Shown here piece after piece: positions 34,218 to 46,883 of a stretch of 64,000 nucleotides of DNA. A program made the position numbers and the translations under genes. Positions within the stretch are counted from its first letter, which is position 1. Each line of letters starts with the position of its first letter. The DNA lies in NCBI GenBank assembly GCA_026120035.1, contig JALRME010000016.1:434001-498000 (forward strand). Direction: 5' to 3'. This DNA comes from Coleophoma eucalyptorum. Lineage: Eukaryota; Ascomycota; Leotiomycetes; Helotiales; Dermateaceae. Under the pieces are notes generated by a model, which was not told where the DNA came from, did not search any database, and saw only the letters and a program-made list of their open reading frames with translations.

Positions 34218-35303
34218 TCAAGAGCGGCTCAGTGTGGTTGAACAATATTGCAAAATGATTTGAAATAGGAGAGCTGCTCCCCAAGTTACCGAAATTATAT
34301 GTTTAAGAATTCTCATCCGGGCTAGCAAATATTTACCATCATTGAAGGGAACATTGCATGATAGACTAAAACAGTCCATCCTGATCGTTTTCGACGGCTA
34401 TGAGACTAGTATGTAGAGGAGCGGCCCGAGGGGCGCGAGTCACTTCAGGGACGTATTAATCTCGTTAGTTTTGCAAGCCGATTCAAATCATACTGTCCTA
34501 TTGAGCATAGCTTTTCGTGCAAGGTTCCGCTGGCAAAAGGAATTGCGTACATCAAGGTAACAAGACCATCTGGCGTCCGAAGGGCTGTCCTGATATTTAG
34601 CGACGGGACTACATGCTATGGTTTTGTGCGCAACTGAGTTAGATGTTACAAGGTTTGAGATCATGCACGGAAGAAGCCTTCTAGCTGTAGGTATGGCCTC
34701 CCAATACTTTGCAAGGCGTGAGTCACTATAGCTTCCTTGCCAGCTAAAATGAGAGCTTATCAGGTGCAGACTTTCGTAGAGATTATGGGGAGATTTCTGT
34801 TAAACGTAGGCCATTCTTTGGTATAAGAAAATGAACTAATGTGGTCAAAAATATTTAGTCATAGCTTGTAGGCTCTGCACCGGAGTGTTTTCTAGTTTAA
34901 GTCGTAAGGCTTAGCTTGATAAAAAGAAAAGAGCAAAGTTACTTTGACAAGCCATACTTATGATTGTCTCATTGTTAGCAGTCGAGAGTTCAAACCCTGT
35001 AAATTACATAATCTGTAGAACAACACTTGCTATAAACTGCCCCGTCAGCAGTCATGTGGCGATGGAAAGATGCACGAAATTAATTAAGGTCACATGATGA
35101 CAGCTGCCTAACATTCGACGTCATAAGGTAAGCACTTTGCAACTGCAGGGCATTTTCTCTAGTTTTATAATCTTGACATGTTTTCTCCTCGATTATAGAC
35201 AAAGAACAAAGCCAATAACAAGAACTTCACGTTCAATATCCAAGTTGGGAATCGAGTATTAAAACTCCAAACGTCGCTTAACTATGTCTCTGTTGAAGTA
35301 AAT
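34218..35303. other. Divergent intergenic region
   Basis: Promoters of the Ser-rich gene (minus) and the SMI1/KNR4 gene (plus) lie here. A TTCAAACCC word at about 34990 recalls a tRNA T-loop, but no cloverleaf can be drawn. Nothing else is supported. Confidence 0.4.
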
Positions 35304-36770
35304 ATGTCGACAACACTATTGAAATTCTCCGGGGACCGCGTTCGCCAAGAAAGGTCTCTTCCTAAACTCGAATGTCAACTCAGCGAGCTTGCTGCCAGTT
35401 TTGCAGTCCTAGGCTACCTCGGAATCTCACGGCAACTGGTCTCCCTCCTTAATGAGCGAGACTCTGTGACTCCCGAGTGCTCTCTCTCTTTAAAGCCCCT
35501 ATGGCTCGCTTGGTCTGAGACGGGTGAATGGCCCGAAGGAGAGCATGAGAAAGTAGAAGAATCGATCGAGGATCTTGCCAAGTCATATCTGAAAGACCTG
35601 AGTAGCATCAGTGATGAGAACGATGCGAGGTTCCCCGAGGATGAGGATGGTCTTCATGATCTCCTTCAATACATTGATGGTCGGAGAGATGGAGTTGAAG
35701 ACAGGAATAGAAGCTTCACCCAATTCGAGAGATCGAAGGCCCTGGTAAAGGCTCTTGATTTGCATCTTGCATTGGATAAGAAAGAAGATGAGCAGCACGA
35801 TATACATACTCGGAAGAAAAGAAGAACTGGCAAAAGTGTAGAACATACCGATTCTGGAGAACATACACCGTTGGTCGAAGACATACTCGCCAAAATTAGT
35901 GTGGATTTATTCAGAATCGATCAGATTATATGCCTCTCGCAATCAGCACGAGCATGGGCCGTTCTCAAAGATGGTGCACTTGCGAAGGCAATGGGGATTC
36001 AAGAAGCTGAAAATACAGAGCTACTTAGCCTCGGGGAAGAGGTGGAAGCGGCTTTCAGGCAACGCTTTGAGTCTGGACCTGATGTGGAAGAGAAACCCAT
36101 CAATGAACTATTGAAAATAATTTCAGATAATACACGGGACAATGAAGAGGTAAAAGATTTACGAGCGGAGAATGGTGAAACTTTCGAGGCGCTGCACCGT
36201 AAACCTGCTTCAGCCCAGGAAATTGACGAGCTTGAGCAGAGATTAGATATTAAGCTTCCAGCAGACTTCAAAGAATTCCTGGGCCTTACAAACGGCTTTG
36301 GTAGTTCCTGGGGCGGGATACTTATGGATCCTCCGTTGTTTTCCGTGAAAGACATCCGGTGGATCGGAGAGGAAGAAGACTATTTCCTAGATTTGCCGAT
36401 CTACATACCGGAAGAAATTATCGTTTGGCCCTACCTCCAAGAGGACCCCATCTTAGATGACACATGGCCAAAGATCGGGAAAGCTATCCAGATTGGAACT
36501 GAGGATATATACGAGGTTTGGCTACTTCCTCCCGAGCGAGTGGAAGCAGTGCGAAGGGCTTGTCTGAGAGTTTGCGATGATGGAAATGTATCTATAGGGC
36601 TGAGAAGTGATTTCCAAAATCGCATCGTCGATTTTGCGGGGAGCAGAAGCAAGTTTGAAGATTTGGATTGGTGTGTAATCTGTTGGGCTAGTGGAGGCAG
36701 TGCCACCATGACGGCTTGGCCTACCTTCAAGGCTTTCTTGGAAGGGAAGGCGAGAGACTCGGCAGAGTAG
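35304..36770 (+). CDS. SMI1/KNR4 (SUKH-type) domain protein
   Basis: Single-exon gene of 488 residues. The C-terminal part (about residues 300-455) carries the SMI1/KNR4 fold signature. It has a helix AQEIDELEQRLDIKLPADFK followed by FLGLTNGFGSSW, and later WPKIGKAIQIGTED and VIC-W. The N-terminal 290 residues are helical and charged, with an EDEDGLHDLLQYIDG segment, and match no domain I know. Yeast Smi1/Knr4 is a cell-wall-synthesis regulator, and bacterial SUKH proteins are immunity proteins. Many ascomycetes encode SMI1/KNR4-domain proteins with long N-terminal extensions like this one, of unknown role. The start is the first ATG of the frame; the upstream in-frame sequence lacks one. Confidence 0.85.
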   Translation: MSTTLLKFSGDRVRQERSLPKLECQLSELAASFAVLGYLGISRQLVSLLNERDSVTPECSLSLKPLWLAWSETGEWPEGEHEKVEESIEDLAKSYLKDLSSISDENDARFPEDEDGLHDLLQYIDGRRDGVEDRNRSFTQFERSKALVKALDLHLALDKKEDEQHDIHTRKKRRTGKSVEHTDSGEHTPLVEDILAKISVDLFRIDQIICLSQSARAWAVLKDGALAKAMGIQEAENTELLSLGEEVEAAFRQRFESGPDVEEKPINELLKIISDNTRDNEEVKDLRAENGETFEALHRKPASAQEIDELEQRLDIKLPADFKEFLGLTNGFGSSWGGILMDPPLFSVKDIRWIGEEEDYFLDLPIYIPEEIIVWPYLQEDPILDDTWPKIGKAIQIGTEDIYEVWLLPPERVEAVRRACLRVCDDGNVSIGLRSDFQNRIVDFAGSRSKFEDLDWCVICWASGGSATMTAWPTFKAFLEGKARDSAE

Positions 36771-37230
36771 AAGCATCCCGTGGTGGTTTTAGAAAGGTCC
36801 TCTCATTAGGTAAACCTCATTTGCAGCTGGTGTGGAGGTAGCAACATCTACTTCGAGTATTTGAACTGCCAAACCAAAATTATGTATTGATATCCTTTGG
36901 GCTAGAGGGTGTCGACTTATAGTCGAGGCAGACATAATGAAACAATTTGCATTTCCTAGAAATAAAGATGGATGATGGTATTTGCAATAGTGACAGCCAA
37001 ATCCATAGCCCTCACACCTGCCACCTCAAGACATGACGCTCAATGGAGCTAGAACTCCAATTACTTAGCTCAGGAATCACCACCGCATACCATATCAGAC
37101 CAGCCTATATATATCCATCTATCTAAAACCCAAACGAATAACGTCCATCCTCTCTCAAACAAGCCCAATCCATGAGCCTTTCATTCCGAGCTATATATTC
37201 AAAGAAACATAGATCTCAGAGTGAGGTCTG
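36771..37230. other. Intergenic region after the SMI1/KNR4 gene
   Basis: 3' flank of the SMI1/KNR4 gene and AT-rich DNA with a short TATATATATCC run near 37107. I see no gene. Confidence 0.4.
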
Positions 37231-37599
37231 ATGCGAGTACGAACTAGGGCAGACCCGTCACAGAGATACTCACTAACCAACCAAGTAGCAATCCCCCCTG
37301 CTCTCCCGTATTTTATCTTATCATCCACCCAGATCTCGCCCCTCTCGCTACGTCTCCCCTTGCCAACAACACCGCTCGCTAACGCAAAACACGTCCTGAA
37401 ACACGGCAGCCCCAAATCACCCAAGGGCGAAGCACCCAGTACTAGCACCAGCAACAGCACCAGCACCGAAGCCTCGGTGCCCTTCCCGCAAAGCACTTTT
37501 GCCAGAGCTTTGCGGAATAAAGTTCACGGTAGATCTGGCGGCATGCCTTTAGGACGGCACTTTGAGAGGGCAGCGAGGGGCGAAAAGAGTATTTTATGA
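37231..37599 (+). CDS. Possible small hypothetical protein (122 aa)
   Basis: ATG-started ORF of 122 residues. The N-terminal half is hydrophobic and Pro/Leu-rich, followed by a Ser/Thr-rich stretch (STSTSNSTSTEAS). The basic C-terminus has NKVHGRSGGMPLGRHFERAA. The composition in the last 70 residues looks coding, but there is no recognised domain or splice evidence. It may be a real small gene or a fortuitous ORF. Confidence 0.35.
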   Translation: MRVRTRADPSQRYSLTNQVAIPPALPYFILSSTQISPLSLRLPLPTTPLANAKHVLKHGSPKSPKGEAPSTSTSNSTSTEASVPFPQSTFARALRNKVHGRSGGMPLGRHFERAARGEKSIL

Positions 37600-38311
37600 G
37601 GGAACTAGCAGCTCGCTTCAATGAACAACTTCACAAAGACTAAAAATATCTGGACGCCCGTTACTTTACACCAAAACCAGACGACCGTTGGCCAACGAGA
37701 GTAATCTTGCCTTGGATTCCGCAATTGGTTATTATTTATCAATGACTATGGACAAGGAGAATTGCTTGTGCACTCAAGTGGGCAGATAATCTATTTTCTC
37801 TCGTACAAGACTATCCACGAGGTGAGAATTCAAGATAATATGAAAATATGTCGAGGTAAAGACAGGCAAGATAAGTAGAGCTCTCTTATCTTTAAGGAAT
37901 ACGTCACAGTATCCTTGTTTTTATTCTTCAAAATCCGATTCTCTACAAATACATCTGGTCATTTGCAACGCATGGGTTTTTACTCTCTTGAAAATAGGAT
38001 TTGTAGAATTAAAACAAGAAAAGTAAAAAAAAAAAATGAAAGGAAATAGTAGGGGGTTGAAGAGTGAATAACGCGCCTGGCGCTTTATGTGCCAAAACAG
38101 AACAAAAGGAGTCCCCTGCATCTTCCAAGGCCCCAATCTATATCGCAACTTTCGTTTCCATCGTCATAATATCCCCTCTCCCCATGAGCAATAACTCATC
38201 TCTCCCTCTCCCTCAAGCTGTTCCCCATATATATAAACGACATCAACACAATTTTCACCCAGCTTAATCCAGAGATACACTTCCCACAAAAAACAAAGCA
38301 AAAGTAACCAT
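37600..38311. other. Intergenic region downstream of noxA
   Basis: 3' flanks of two genes. It includes a poly-A run near 38025-38036. No gene is supported. Confidence 0.45.
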
Positions 38312-40148
38312 CTAGAAATTCTCCTTACCCCAGTTGAAACTGAAGCCTATAAGGAATTAGTATTGGTGTGAGACGGAAAAGAGGAGGGAGAGACGTACCA
38401 GGTTCACTGTACATATTACACTTGATGTGAAGCACACTGCCCAAGACCTTAGGACCGCAGAAGAATACACCTGCCTCAGCAGGAGCGTGAATCTTTCTAA
38501 CGGACTTGAAGATCATATCCCAGTTAGGTCTACCGAAGTTGGTTGGTGCTCGGAGACCGGTGATAGCATCACGGTCGGCATTGGCGTCGTTGATCATGAT
38601 GTTGGTAGCGTCGTCAACCTTGATCTTGGCAGTAAGGTAAGTGTGGATCTCAATGTGGTTATCCATATCTTGGGCCTCGATAGCGAGAAGGAGAGAACGG
38701 AACCATTCGAAAGAGCCAAAGTCACGGCAAATCCAGAAGAAGTAAACCTTTGTGAGACGCGTCTTCTTTTGTGGGTAGTTCATGCGGTACCAGATAGACT
38801 TCAAGATGGATGCGAAAGGAGTAACACCGATACCGGCTCCGCAAAGCATGGCAATCTCGAACTTGAAGACATCCTCAGATGCAGAACCGAAAGGACCATC
38901 GATATAGACACGAGGAAGGACACGTCGAATGGCTGGATCGACACCATCTGATCCAGGTCCGTTCTTGTTGACACTGACGACTTGGGAGGCACCTTTATCT
39001 TTTGGTCGATCAATTTCACATCCGAGCGTTCGTCCGACGGCCTTTGTGAAATCTCCCACCATTCTGATGTGAATAGAGATGTAATCTTCCTCGGGAGCTG
39101 ATGTGAGGGTGAAAGGGTGGTATTGCCAGACAGACACGGCAGGGCAGCAGAAGAAGATGTACTGGCCTGCTCTGGTCTTGGTGTTCTCCTTCTTGACTTG
39201 AATCTCGCAAACCATGGAAGGATGTTGAATAACCTTGGAAATGTATGTCTTGTGCTTACCACGAATCTCTCGGGCAACTCTTTCCATCAGGTAAATATAA
39301 CCGCCATATGTCCAATATTGCCAGAAGACACCAATAGCAGTAGAACCAACAGTAACACAGAAAGGTGCGAAATCAGGTTGAATCATGCAGAAGGCTCCGT
39401 GGATGGACCAAAATAGAAAGAAGATGACGAAGAAGTGGTGGGTGTACCAGAAACGTTCGAAGTTGGAACGGCGCATCTTCTCATACGAGGTGAGAGCCAT
39501 ACACATAAGTGCAACCAACATGACATATCCAGACCATCCAGGACCACTTGCAAAGTTGGCAAGCAGAAATCCACCGATACCAAGGTCGTTCTTTGCGGAA
39601 ATCTGAGCCAAGTTGTTCCAATGGGCAATGGTGTGGAGCCAGGAGAAGAAGACAATGGACCAGGCGGTGGTCATATGGAATGTGATGTTCTTGTCAAACT
39701 GTATAATGCCGTTCAATGGAGTTTGACGTCCTAGAGAGATAAGTGTCCTACAAACGGGAAACAGAATCATGGCAACGTCGAAATGGAGGACCAAGGCTGC
39801 AGATCTAGCAATAGGGTATGTCAATCCAAAAGTCGTTCGCGCAATAGTCAAATTGTCCTTGATTTGATAATTCATGAAACCGAAACTGAAAACCATAGCG
39901 TGGATTGCTGCGAAGATGAAGACGAAACTACCAATATATTAGCAATGTCCCATAATCGTTTACTCACAAACATACAATCTTCGGTAACCTTCGTTAACCA
40001 TCCATCTGTCGAATCGCTCACGAGTGTTCAATTCCCTTGGTCGCTCACCACTCATCTCTCCCGACATCAACATTCTTGTCAACGGCGGCCATCTTGATCT
40101 CTCTGAGACCTTTGTCGAAGCCGTGCTGCTTCGGTTGCTCTTCTCCAT
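38312..40148 (-). CDS. noxA: NADPH oxidase NoxA (superoxide-generating flavocytochrome b)
   Basis: Membrane flavocytochrome that passes electrons from cytosolic NADPH via FAD and two haems to oxygen. Exons: 40148-39976, 39927-38399 and 38346-38312. The product is 578 residues from the first ATG, or 551/547 from ATGs at 40067/40055; the shorter forms fit the usual NoxA length. Visible motifs are FGFMNYQIKDNLT (first span), the haem-ligand His regions FDKNITFHMTTAWSIVFFSWLHT and FWYTHHFFVIFF-x-x-WSIHG, the FAD motif HPFTLTSAPEEDYIS, and the NADPH motifs CGAGIGVTPFASIL and FFCGP. The last exon encodes FSFNWGKENF, with the conserved terminal Phe. The small last exon and absence of N-terminal EF-hands place it with NoxA/NoxB rather than NoxC, and the closest match by eye is NoxA. 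In fungi NoxA supports sexual development and hyphal fusion; its partner NoxR is not in this window. Confidence 0.93.
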
Positions 40149-41491
40149 CTTGCGGTACGTCCAACTTCAAGTCGGCACTGTCTCTGTTCTATTCTCCTTC
40201 TCTTTCTTAATCTTATTAGAGCGCCGTGGTCGCGGGGTATCGATTAAACTGATATTAAACCGCGCTTCCAGTCAGAGCCTGCTGAACTAAACAGACGCTG
40301 AAAGATTCGAAAGGAAGAGAGTGTGAGGTCTGTCAAAGAATGGACGAAGCCTACCACCAAGGGAATGTCAGCCAGCTGTTGTCGCAGGGAAAGGGAAATT
40401 TGGGGTAGGAAGGTTCAAGTACCAGCCCGGATCAGGGGCTTTCGTACAGGGCTGGTGACGATCAAGCACGAGGAAATAGAAATGGGCTGATTTTCCTCGA
40501 CGCACTGCCTGAGCGACGACGACGACAACGATACTAAAAAGTAGAATTAACGTACCTGTACACAATGCCTGCACCGGTGGCTGCTCTCAATTCAGCGATT
40601 AGAACAGTACTGGAGGAGAGGTAGTACTGAGAAGTGACGTGCAGAACGGAAAAGAAGAGAGGACAAGAGAAAGTAAGAACTGGACGGCGTGGCGTAGATA
40701 GCAATAGGGACCGAGTATCAGAATCGAAGAACTGCTACCGTTGACCAAACATCTTATGCCAAGACTTTGACGGAAGAGTGGTCTAGTTTATGCGGGAGTT
40801 TGGGAGAGGCAATGAGAATCCGCAATGGCATGGTTGAATGGCCACATTCGTAATAGCATGTCTGAGCATCTCAAGGTAGGACAATACCAGTCTCATGGGA
40901 CCCTTACCGTGGAGTCAGGTACCGAAGAGGACGCCTCTTCCGGCAGCGTGACGAGCGTGCAGCGTGTGGCCTGAGAGCATGGTTTGGCGAGAGGAGCCTC
41001 GAAACAAGAAGAGCCGGGCCAGATGTGGACTGGCTTAGTAGCAGTAGTGTGGGAGGTTGACGCTGGGTAAGACTAGGCGGTGTTTGGGAATCATCAAGAT
41101 TTCGAGATGCGAGAGAAAAGAGAAGGAAGAGACACGAGAGGCTGTACCCAGCAGGGGCGTTCTACCGAGGAGGCTGAGAAAGCGCATGGTAGCCCGGAGG
41201 ATTACAGGACTGGAGGTGGCCAGAGATGCCAGAACGGGCTGATGCACAGACGAGCTGCTGCTGCAGTCCCCTCGTCGCTGGTCCACTGCTGTGGGGGTGC
41301 GAGAAGCTTGGTATTGAGCTTGTTGATGGCTGCGGCATGAGATGGATTCAGAGACGGTCAAGGTGGGAACAGAACATTGCAATACTGTTCCTTCCTTCCA
41401 AGCTATCTTCAACATCTACAGACCTCTGGCCTTTTGTCAATATCATCGTCTCTTGTCTTCGAGCGGTGAGGTATGTATGGGTGCTGCCACT

Positions 41492-41525
41492 GGTGATGGT
41501 GCTGGTGCTGGTGCTGGTGCTGGTA
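41492..41525. repeat. GGTGCT hexanucleotide microsatellite
   Basis: About five near-perfect GGTGCT units, the first being GGTGAT. Confidence 0.8.
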
Positions 41526-41650
41526 CGACCGATGCAGGTGCAGTTACCATTACCTTCATGAGAAAGGCTCAACCGCCAGACCCACCATCCTGAGGCCGAA
41601 TAGGAATGGTAGGGTTTCGAGGACGAGCAAGACGAGGACAAGGGCAGCAG

Positions 41651-41704
41651 TGGGCGAGGGGGGAGAGGAGGAGAGGGAGGAGGAGAGAGAGAAAGAGAGG
41701 GAGC
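41651..41704. repeat. Purine-only tract (G/A), CT-rich on the noxA strand
   Basis: About 50 bases contain almost only G and A after position 41655. Read on the minus strand this is a pyrimidine tract of the type common in fungal promoters, about 1.5 kb upstream of the noxA ATG. Confidence 0.6.
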
Positions 41705-42023
41705 GTGCTTGGCTCAGACCAAGTCGCCTATTGGTCAGCCTTGCGTGCTGAAGCTTAAATGGCTTAAAAGGACGTAGTCAGCCGTTTCACCTCTCGCCCA
41801 TGCCGTTCTTTGGCGTCTCAGCGCCAGGGTCCGACACAACGTCGCTTCGACGCTGCGCAAGGGGGGTGCAGGGGAATCCAAGGCAGGGCCGGGCCCAAGA
41901 AACTCTGTGACGAGCACATCAACTCTTCATGCTGATATGCTCTTATGCTTATTTTTGGTCACTTCTGCTCGAATACCCTGCATTCTCCTGACCCATCCGC
42001 CATCAGCCATCAACGATTAGCCC

Positions 42024-42440
42024 TTAGCCATTATTGAATCCACCAGTGCTCTCACCATCGCCTCGCCTCAGACCATGATGGCCTGACATGCGGCCAATCA
42101 AGGACTTGTTTCTGCTGGACCACGCCTCCACGAACCGCTCTCCCTGAGCCGCATCGTCGTAGTCTTCCAAGATGTGCATCGTAACTCTACCTCCTTTCGT
42201 CTCCATCTGATGTTCTGCAACCTCCATAGCAGGCCAGAAGATTTTGAAACAAAGTTGAAGCCAGTGCCCAAGAGACACAGAGTCATGATATCCGACGCCG
42301 ATGCTAAGTCCTTGGACGTAGCCCGGCTCATCGAAAGGCTTATCTTCTTGTCCTCTGATTCTAAACGAGTAAAGAGGCCCGGTTTGCACAGCAGTATCCA
42401 TCCTCAAGCACCTAGGCAATGCTTCGCTATAGTCAAGCAA
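42024..42440 (-). CDS. Possible hypothetical protein or 3' exon
   Basis: This frame is open for 138 codons on the minus strand to a TAA at 42026-42024. The first internal ATG is at 42401, giving 125 residues. Codon choice looks like a real gene (TAC, TTC, GAG, AAG frequent). The sequence includes GYVQGLSIGVGYHDSVSLGH and a Trp/Phe-rich LCFKIFWPAMEVAEHQ, and has no recognised family. It may begin in an upstream exon between 42450 and 42680 that I could not join confidently. Confidence 0.4.
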   Translation of the reverse strand: MLDYSEALPRCLRMDTAVQTGPLYSFRIRGQEDKPFDEPGYVQGLSIGVGYHDSVSLGHWLQLCFKIFWPAMEVAEHQMETKGGRVTMHILEDYDDAAQGERFVEAWSSRNKSLIGRMSGHHGLRRGDGESTGGFNNG

Positions 42441-45227
42441 TTGTGGATATCGACCCTTTGGCTGGCAGGAAGTCTTGTTCGCTGGAGATGGCTCATCTCA
42501 ATTGTCGTGCATGCTGCCATGCCCGCCTTGTGCTGTGGAGTATTGGCTTGGAAATGACTAAAGAGAGGTGATATGCAGATTTGACAGATCCCATCTTCCA
42601 GTATGATGTGCATCAATGACGCTACTTGGAAACTAGCTTCAGACTTCAATTCCCTTCTCATACCATTGCTCAGCTGCATTTGCAGAAGCTAGTTGATCGG
42701 CTAAAAACTCAGGATCTGAAAGTTTCCTATCACAAATGCCATCGTTTTGCTCCAGTCTGTGGGCAGGTGTTCGTTGAGGACTTAAACTTTGTGATGTGCA
42801 TATTCTGGTGTATGTGAGGCGTCTGTCATTTCTGTGGCAACAGGTGCTTGCCAGGGGGGGTTCTAAGGAGGCCTAGTGTGCCCTGAGTTACCTGTGGTCA
42901 AGTTCAGAGTGGCGAATCTATAGTGTGGTAGCTCTCAATTTCAAGCGTCGTAAGAGGCACAAATTCAGATTTTCTAAAACCCCTCCCAGTAGATCATGTC
43001 AACGCTTTACCAAATCTTGCCCATGAACACAAACACATCAGGTTTCCCACCGGACTTCAATAGAAATCGGGGTTTAGGGGGAAAAGAGTTCTCCGACCTC
43101 AAACACATACACACACGCACACACATGAACTGCCACACATCGCCCAAACGATATAAACACGGCCACGCATTCTCCTCGTCTTCCAACCGGAACATTCCCT
43201 TCCCATAGTCCGCGCAAACCAAAGCGCGGAGAAGGAATGACTTATGTTATCCCGATATGAGAGGAGGGTGTGCTGACGAATCACCGATGAGAAAATTGGT
43301 CGGAAACATGACTGGAAACGAGAAGAGCTTCACATTTCGCGTGCTGGTTGTGGTTGTGTGAATAAGCACAGACTTGAGCTTTACTGTATGGCGTGATAAG
43401 ATATAGAAAGGACTTGGGCAACATATTGTTCGGGATAGTTCGGAGAACAGAAGTCTCTGTTCCGGTATTGTTCTTGTGTACTACGAAGCATGGACCTATA
43501 TTATGAAAGTCCATAGATGTTGGTACCTCGATAACGAAACTCCTCCGTCAACGAAAATCTGTCTCAACTCACATCAAACGATCCAGCATCACATCCATAC
43601 ACCGTTCCTCGCGTCGTTCTCTTTTCTCAGCGCGACACGCCAAAACGAGGTCGAGTCTGATCGACATATTGACTCCCATGCTCACCCATTTATTGACTTC
43701 TGTACTGAGAAATTGATCTGATCTGATCTGATCTGGTTTGATATAGTTTGGTTTGGTTTGTTTTATTATGGCATAATGTAGATCCCCACGGCATAGCATG
43801 TACTACAAGACATGCGTCTATCAGAGAATCTCCGAGAAGCGATCATAAGGGTTGTCCTTCGTTAGGCATGCAATCCAGCACGGCGTTCTAGGCCTAGATA
43901 CCAAGTGAGGTTCAGACACATATGAATTTGTTTGTGTCTGTTCCGTCATTCCTCTCTACTGGCAGTAAACGTCCGAATGTCAGAACGAAGTAGACCAGTG
44001 ACAGGGGAGGGTGTACACAATTCCCAAACCGCCAATCCGAACCTTTGCAGTTAGGTACATTTAGGACTTTCCTTTCGCGTCTTGATGACAAATCGTTCCC
44101 TATCAAGTTCTGAACCCGAGCCCTCCTGCTGTTACATCTTCGCAGGAGGTTCTGGGCAGTCCACAAAAGTTTTTCCGTTATACTTGGCGTCTTGCACATC
44201 TTCCCATTCATCATAAATCACCAGTTTTCAATTCAATTATCACAAGCAAACGAATGAGAGCCTCCGTCCAGCAAATTTGACAAGACTCCTAGCGTTCGAT
44301 ACGAGACAAGGTAAGGGTAACGTATGGGAAACGGTGGGCCCTTAACCTATCCAACAAACTTGACAATCACCCGGTATTACGGCCATATTGATGATTGCTT
44401 GATTCGGAGGAAAGGCATGAACTGAAGGAAGAGGGAGTGGGGTACAGAGTGGAGGGTTTTTGATCAGCTTCTGGTCCCTGACGATGGAATGTCTCCGATG
44501 AAAGTACAAGGCTACCGTATATGGCAGGATATGCTGGATAGACGAGAGGTAAAGGCTAAGCAAAAGTAAGGTATGCATGTGTAGAAATGAAGTCAGGAAG
44601 TGGAGAAAGTAAACCAGACTTGCAATCTGCAGACAAAAGGCATGTTTCGAGGCTGCTTCGAAACAGAACAATGGCAGTATCAGCTGTCTGTAACCTCGCC
44701 TACATGTTCCGTAGGCATGGGAGGAAACGGGGAGGAATTCTGGGTCGATACCGCAAGAAATAGAGGGGCAAGGAGTATGGAAATCTATTCGTTGTACTGT
44801 CCCGAAGTTCGATGATGCAATCGCGATAGGCATGCGCTACTGAGAGAAAAGAGATCTCTATGCTACTTCACTACCCAGTCTTTCTTTCTTCACCTAGACC
44901 TCCGAAACTTGCACACAGGCAAAACGCTCCCTTCCTGTGTAACAGCATCACCTCCTCACAAGATAGCGGAAGAGGCGTTAGCAGGCTTATAAAGCCAAGA
45001 AAAGAACAGAGACCTCGAAAAGCAGTAAGCGCAGTAGACAAGAGGAAATCGAGTTTTTGTGAATGTGATGTGATTGATTGATTTCATTGACGCCAGCTAA
45101 AACCCGTAACGCATCGATCGAGAGTTTAAGAGACGAGAAAAATGCGCAGTATCTGTCCCAGTGTCCCGCCCAGCATCATTTCCGTCATCATCTAAGAAAA
45201 GGAAGACCCCCCATTGATTGAGTCAAA
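42441..45227. other. Long intergenic region with microsatellites
   Basis: No gene is supported over about 2.8 kb. The region contains a (CA)n-like stretch at 43101-43126 and four GATCT units at 43715-43734. An ATG-started 163-codon ORF at 44342-44833 (minus) has no domain and unconvincing composition. Confidence 0.4.
43715..43734. repeat. GATCT pentanucleotide repeat (4 copies)
   Basis: Four perfect tandem GATCT units, followed by a degenerate TTTGG repeat. Confidence 0.85.
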
Positions 45228-46117
<890 letters not shown>

Positions 46118-46883
46118 GACGACTGTGTTGTGGGATGTAGAGGAGAGGGTTGTGTCCTCGAGGGTGGATGTTTGTTTTGGGTTTGCAGGGCAAACGGAGA
46201 AGAAGACTGTGGCGGAAAGAGGGTTAGCGCAAGGTTGATAAACAGCACGCCACGTTACTGGCGGGACGAGTGACGCAAGGGAGCACAATGAATATTGGAA
46301 TGTGCACCTTTTTATAGCCTTTGAAACTGGTATTATATGGTGATGTTGGGTTGACGAGCGGTGTTTGGTAGAGTAGAAGAAGGGAATGATTCTGGTCATG
46401 AATGAATCGCAAAGCCGACGCTTTCCTGAAGCAGTTTAGTGTGATCCATTCTCGAAGCCCAAAATTTATGATGCTGACCTGAGCGGGCGCAAGACTACAT
46501 CTAAGCAATAGTCTGCAATAGTCAAGATTCCGTTATCATCTAAAAGAATCTCGAGCACAATAGGCCTCTGATTTCTGGTCTGGTCTATTTTATTTGTTTC
46601 TTCGCAACCATTTCGTCTCATCTGGACTTCACCCTCCCACTCTCGATGACGTCCTCTGAGTGCGCCGAGTTCAGCCAGTCACAAGAGTGCGCGATTCAGA
46701 TCAAAGTCAAATATACACCATTAGAACCAGAGACACATGCTAAGCTTCAATTATGGTCCTAACATGGTATTTTACAGCCTTTGTTTGCGCCAGCAGCATC
46801 TGACAAACTACACTTTCTGCAATCTTTCAAGCCTGTATTGAATCACTCCCGTTAATTTCATCAAGTCTGATATCAGCTCTGTC
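46118..46883. other. Intergenic region between UBC4 promoter and GCDH 3' end
   Basis: UBC4 upstream sequence and the 3' flank of the dehydrogenase gene. ORFs overlapping the UBC4 leader (45968-46399 minus) are not supported. Nothing else is seen. Confidence 0.45.

Larger units (their letters stand above)
40149..42023. other. Upstream region of noxA with simple repeats
   Basis: No gene is supported; the ORFs here come mostly from simple repeats. On the noxA coding strand this region is CT-rich in blocks, consistent with a long promoter and leader. It contains a GGTGCT hexamer repeat (about 41492-41525) and a purine tract (41651-41704), listed separately. Confidence 0.45.

Noticed and set aside
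34860..35010. tRNA-like pieces (TAGTTTAAGTCGTAAGGC and GTTCAAACCC)
   Set aside because: The would-be T-stem (GAGAG/CCTGT) does not pair and no acceptor stem or anticodon arm can be drawn.
41035..41415. 126-codon minus-strand ORF upstream of noxA
   Set aside because: Ser-rich composition from CT-rich promoter DNA, with no ATG at a sensible place and no motif.
44342..44833. 163-codon minus-strand ORF with an ATG
   Set aside because: It has no domain, a low-complexity hydrophobic middle, and no splice or codon-use support; likely fortuitous.
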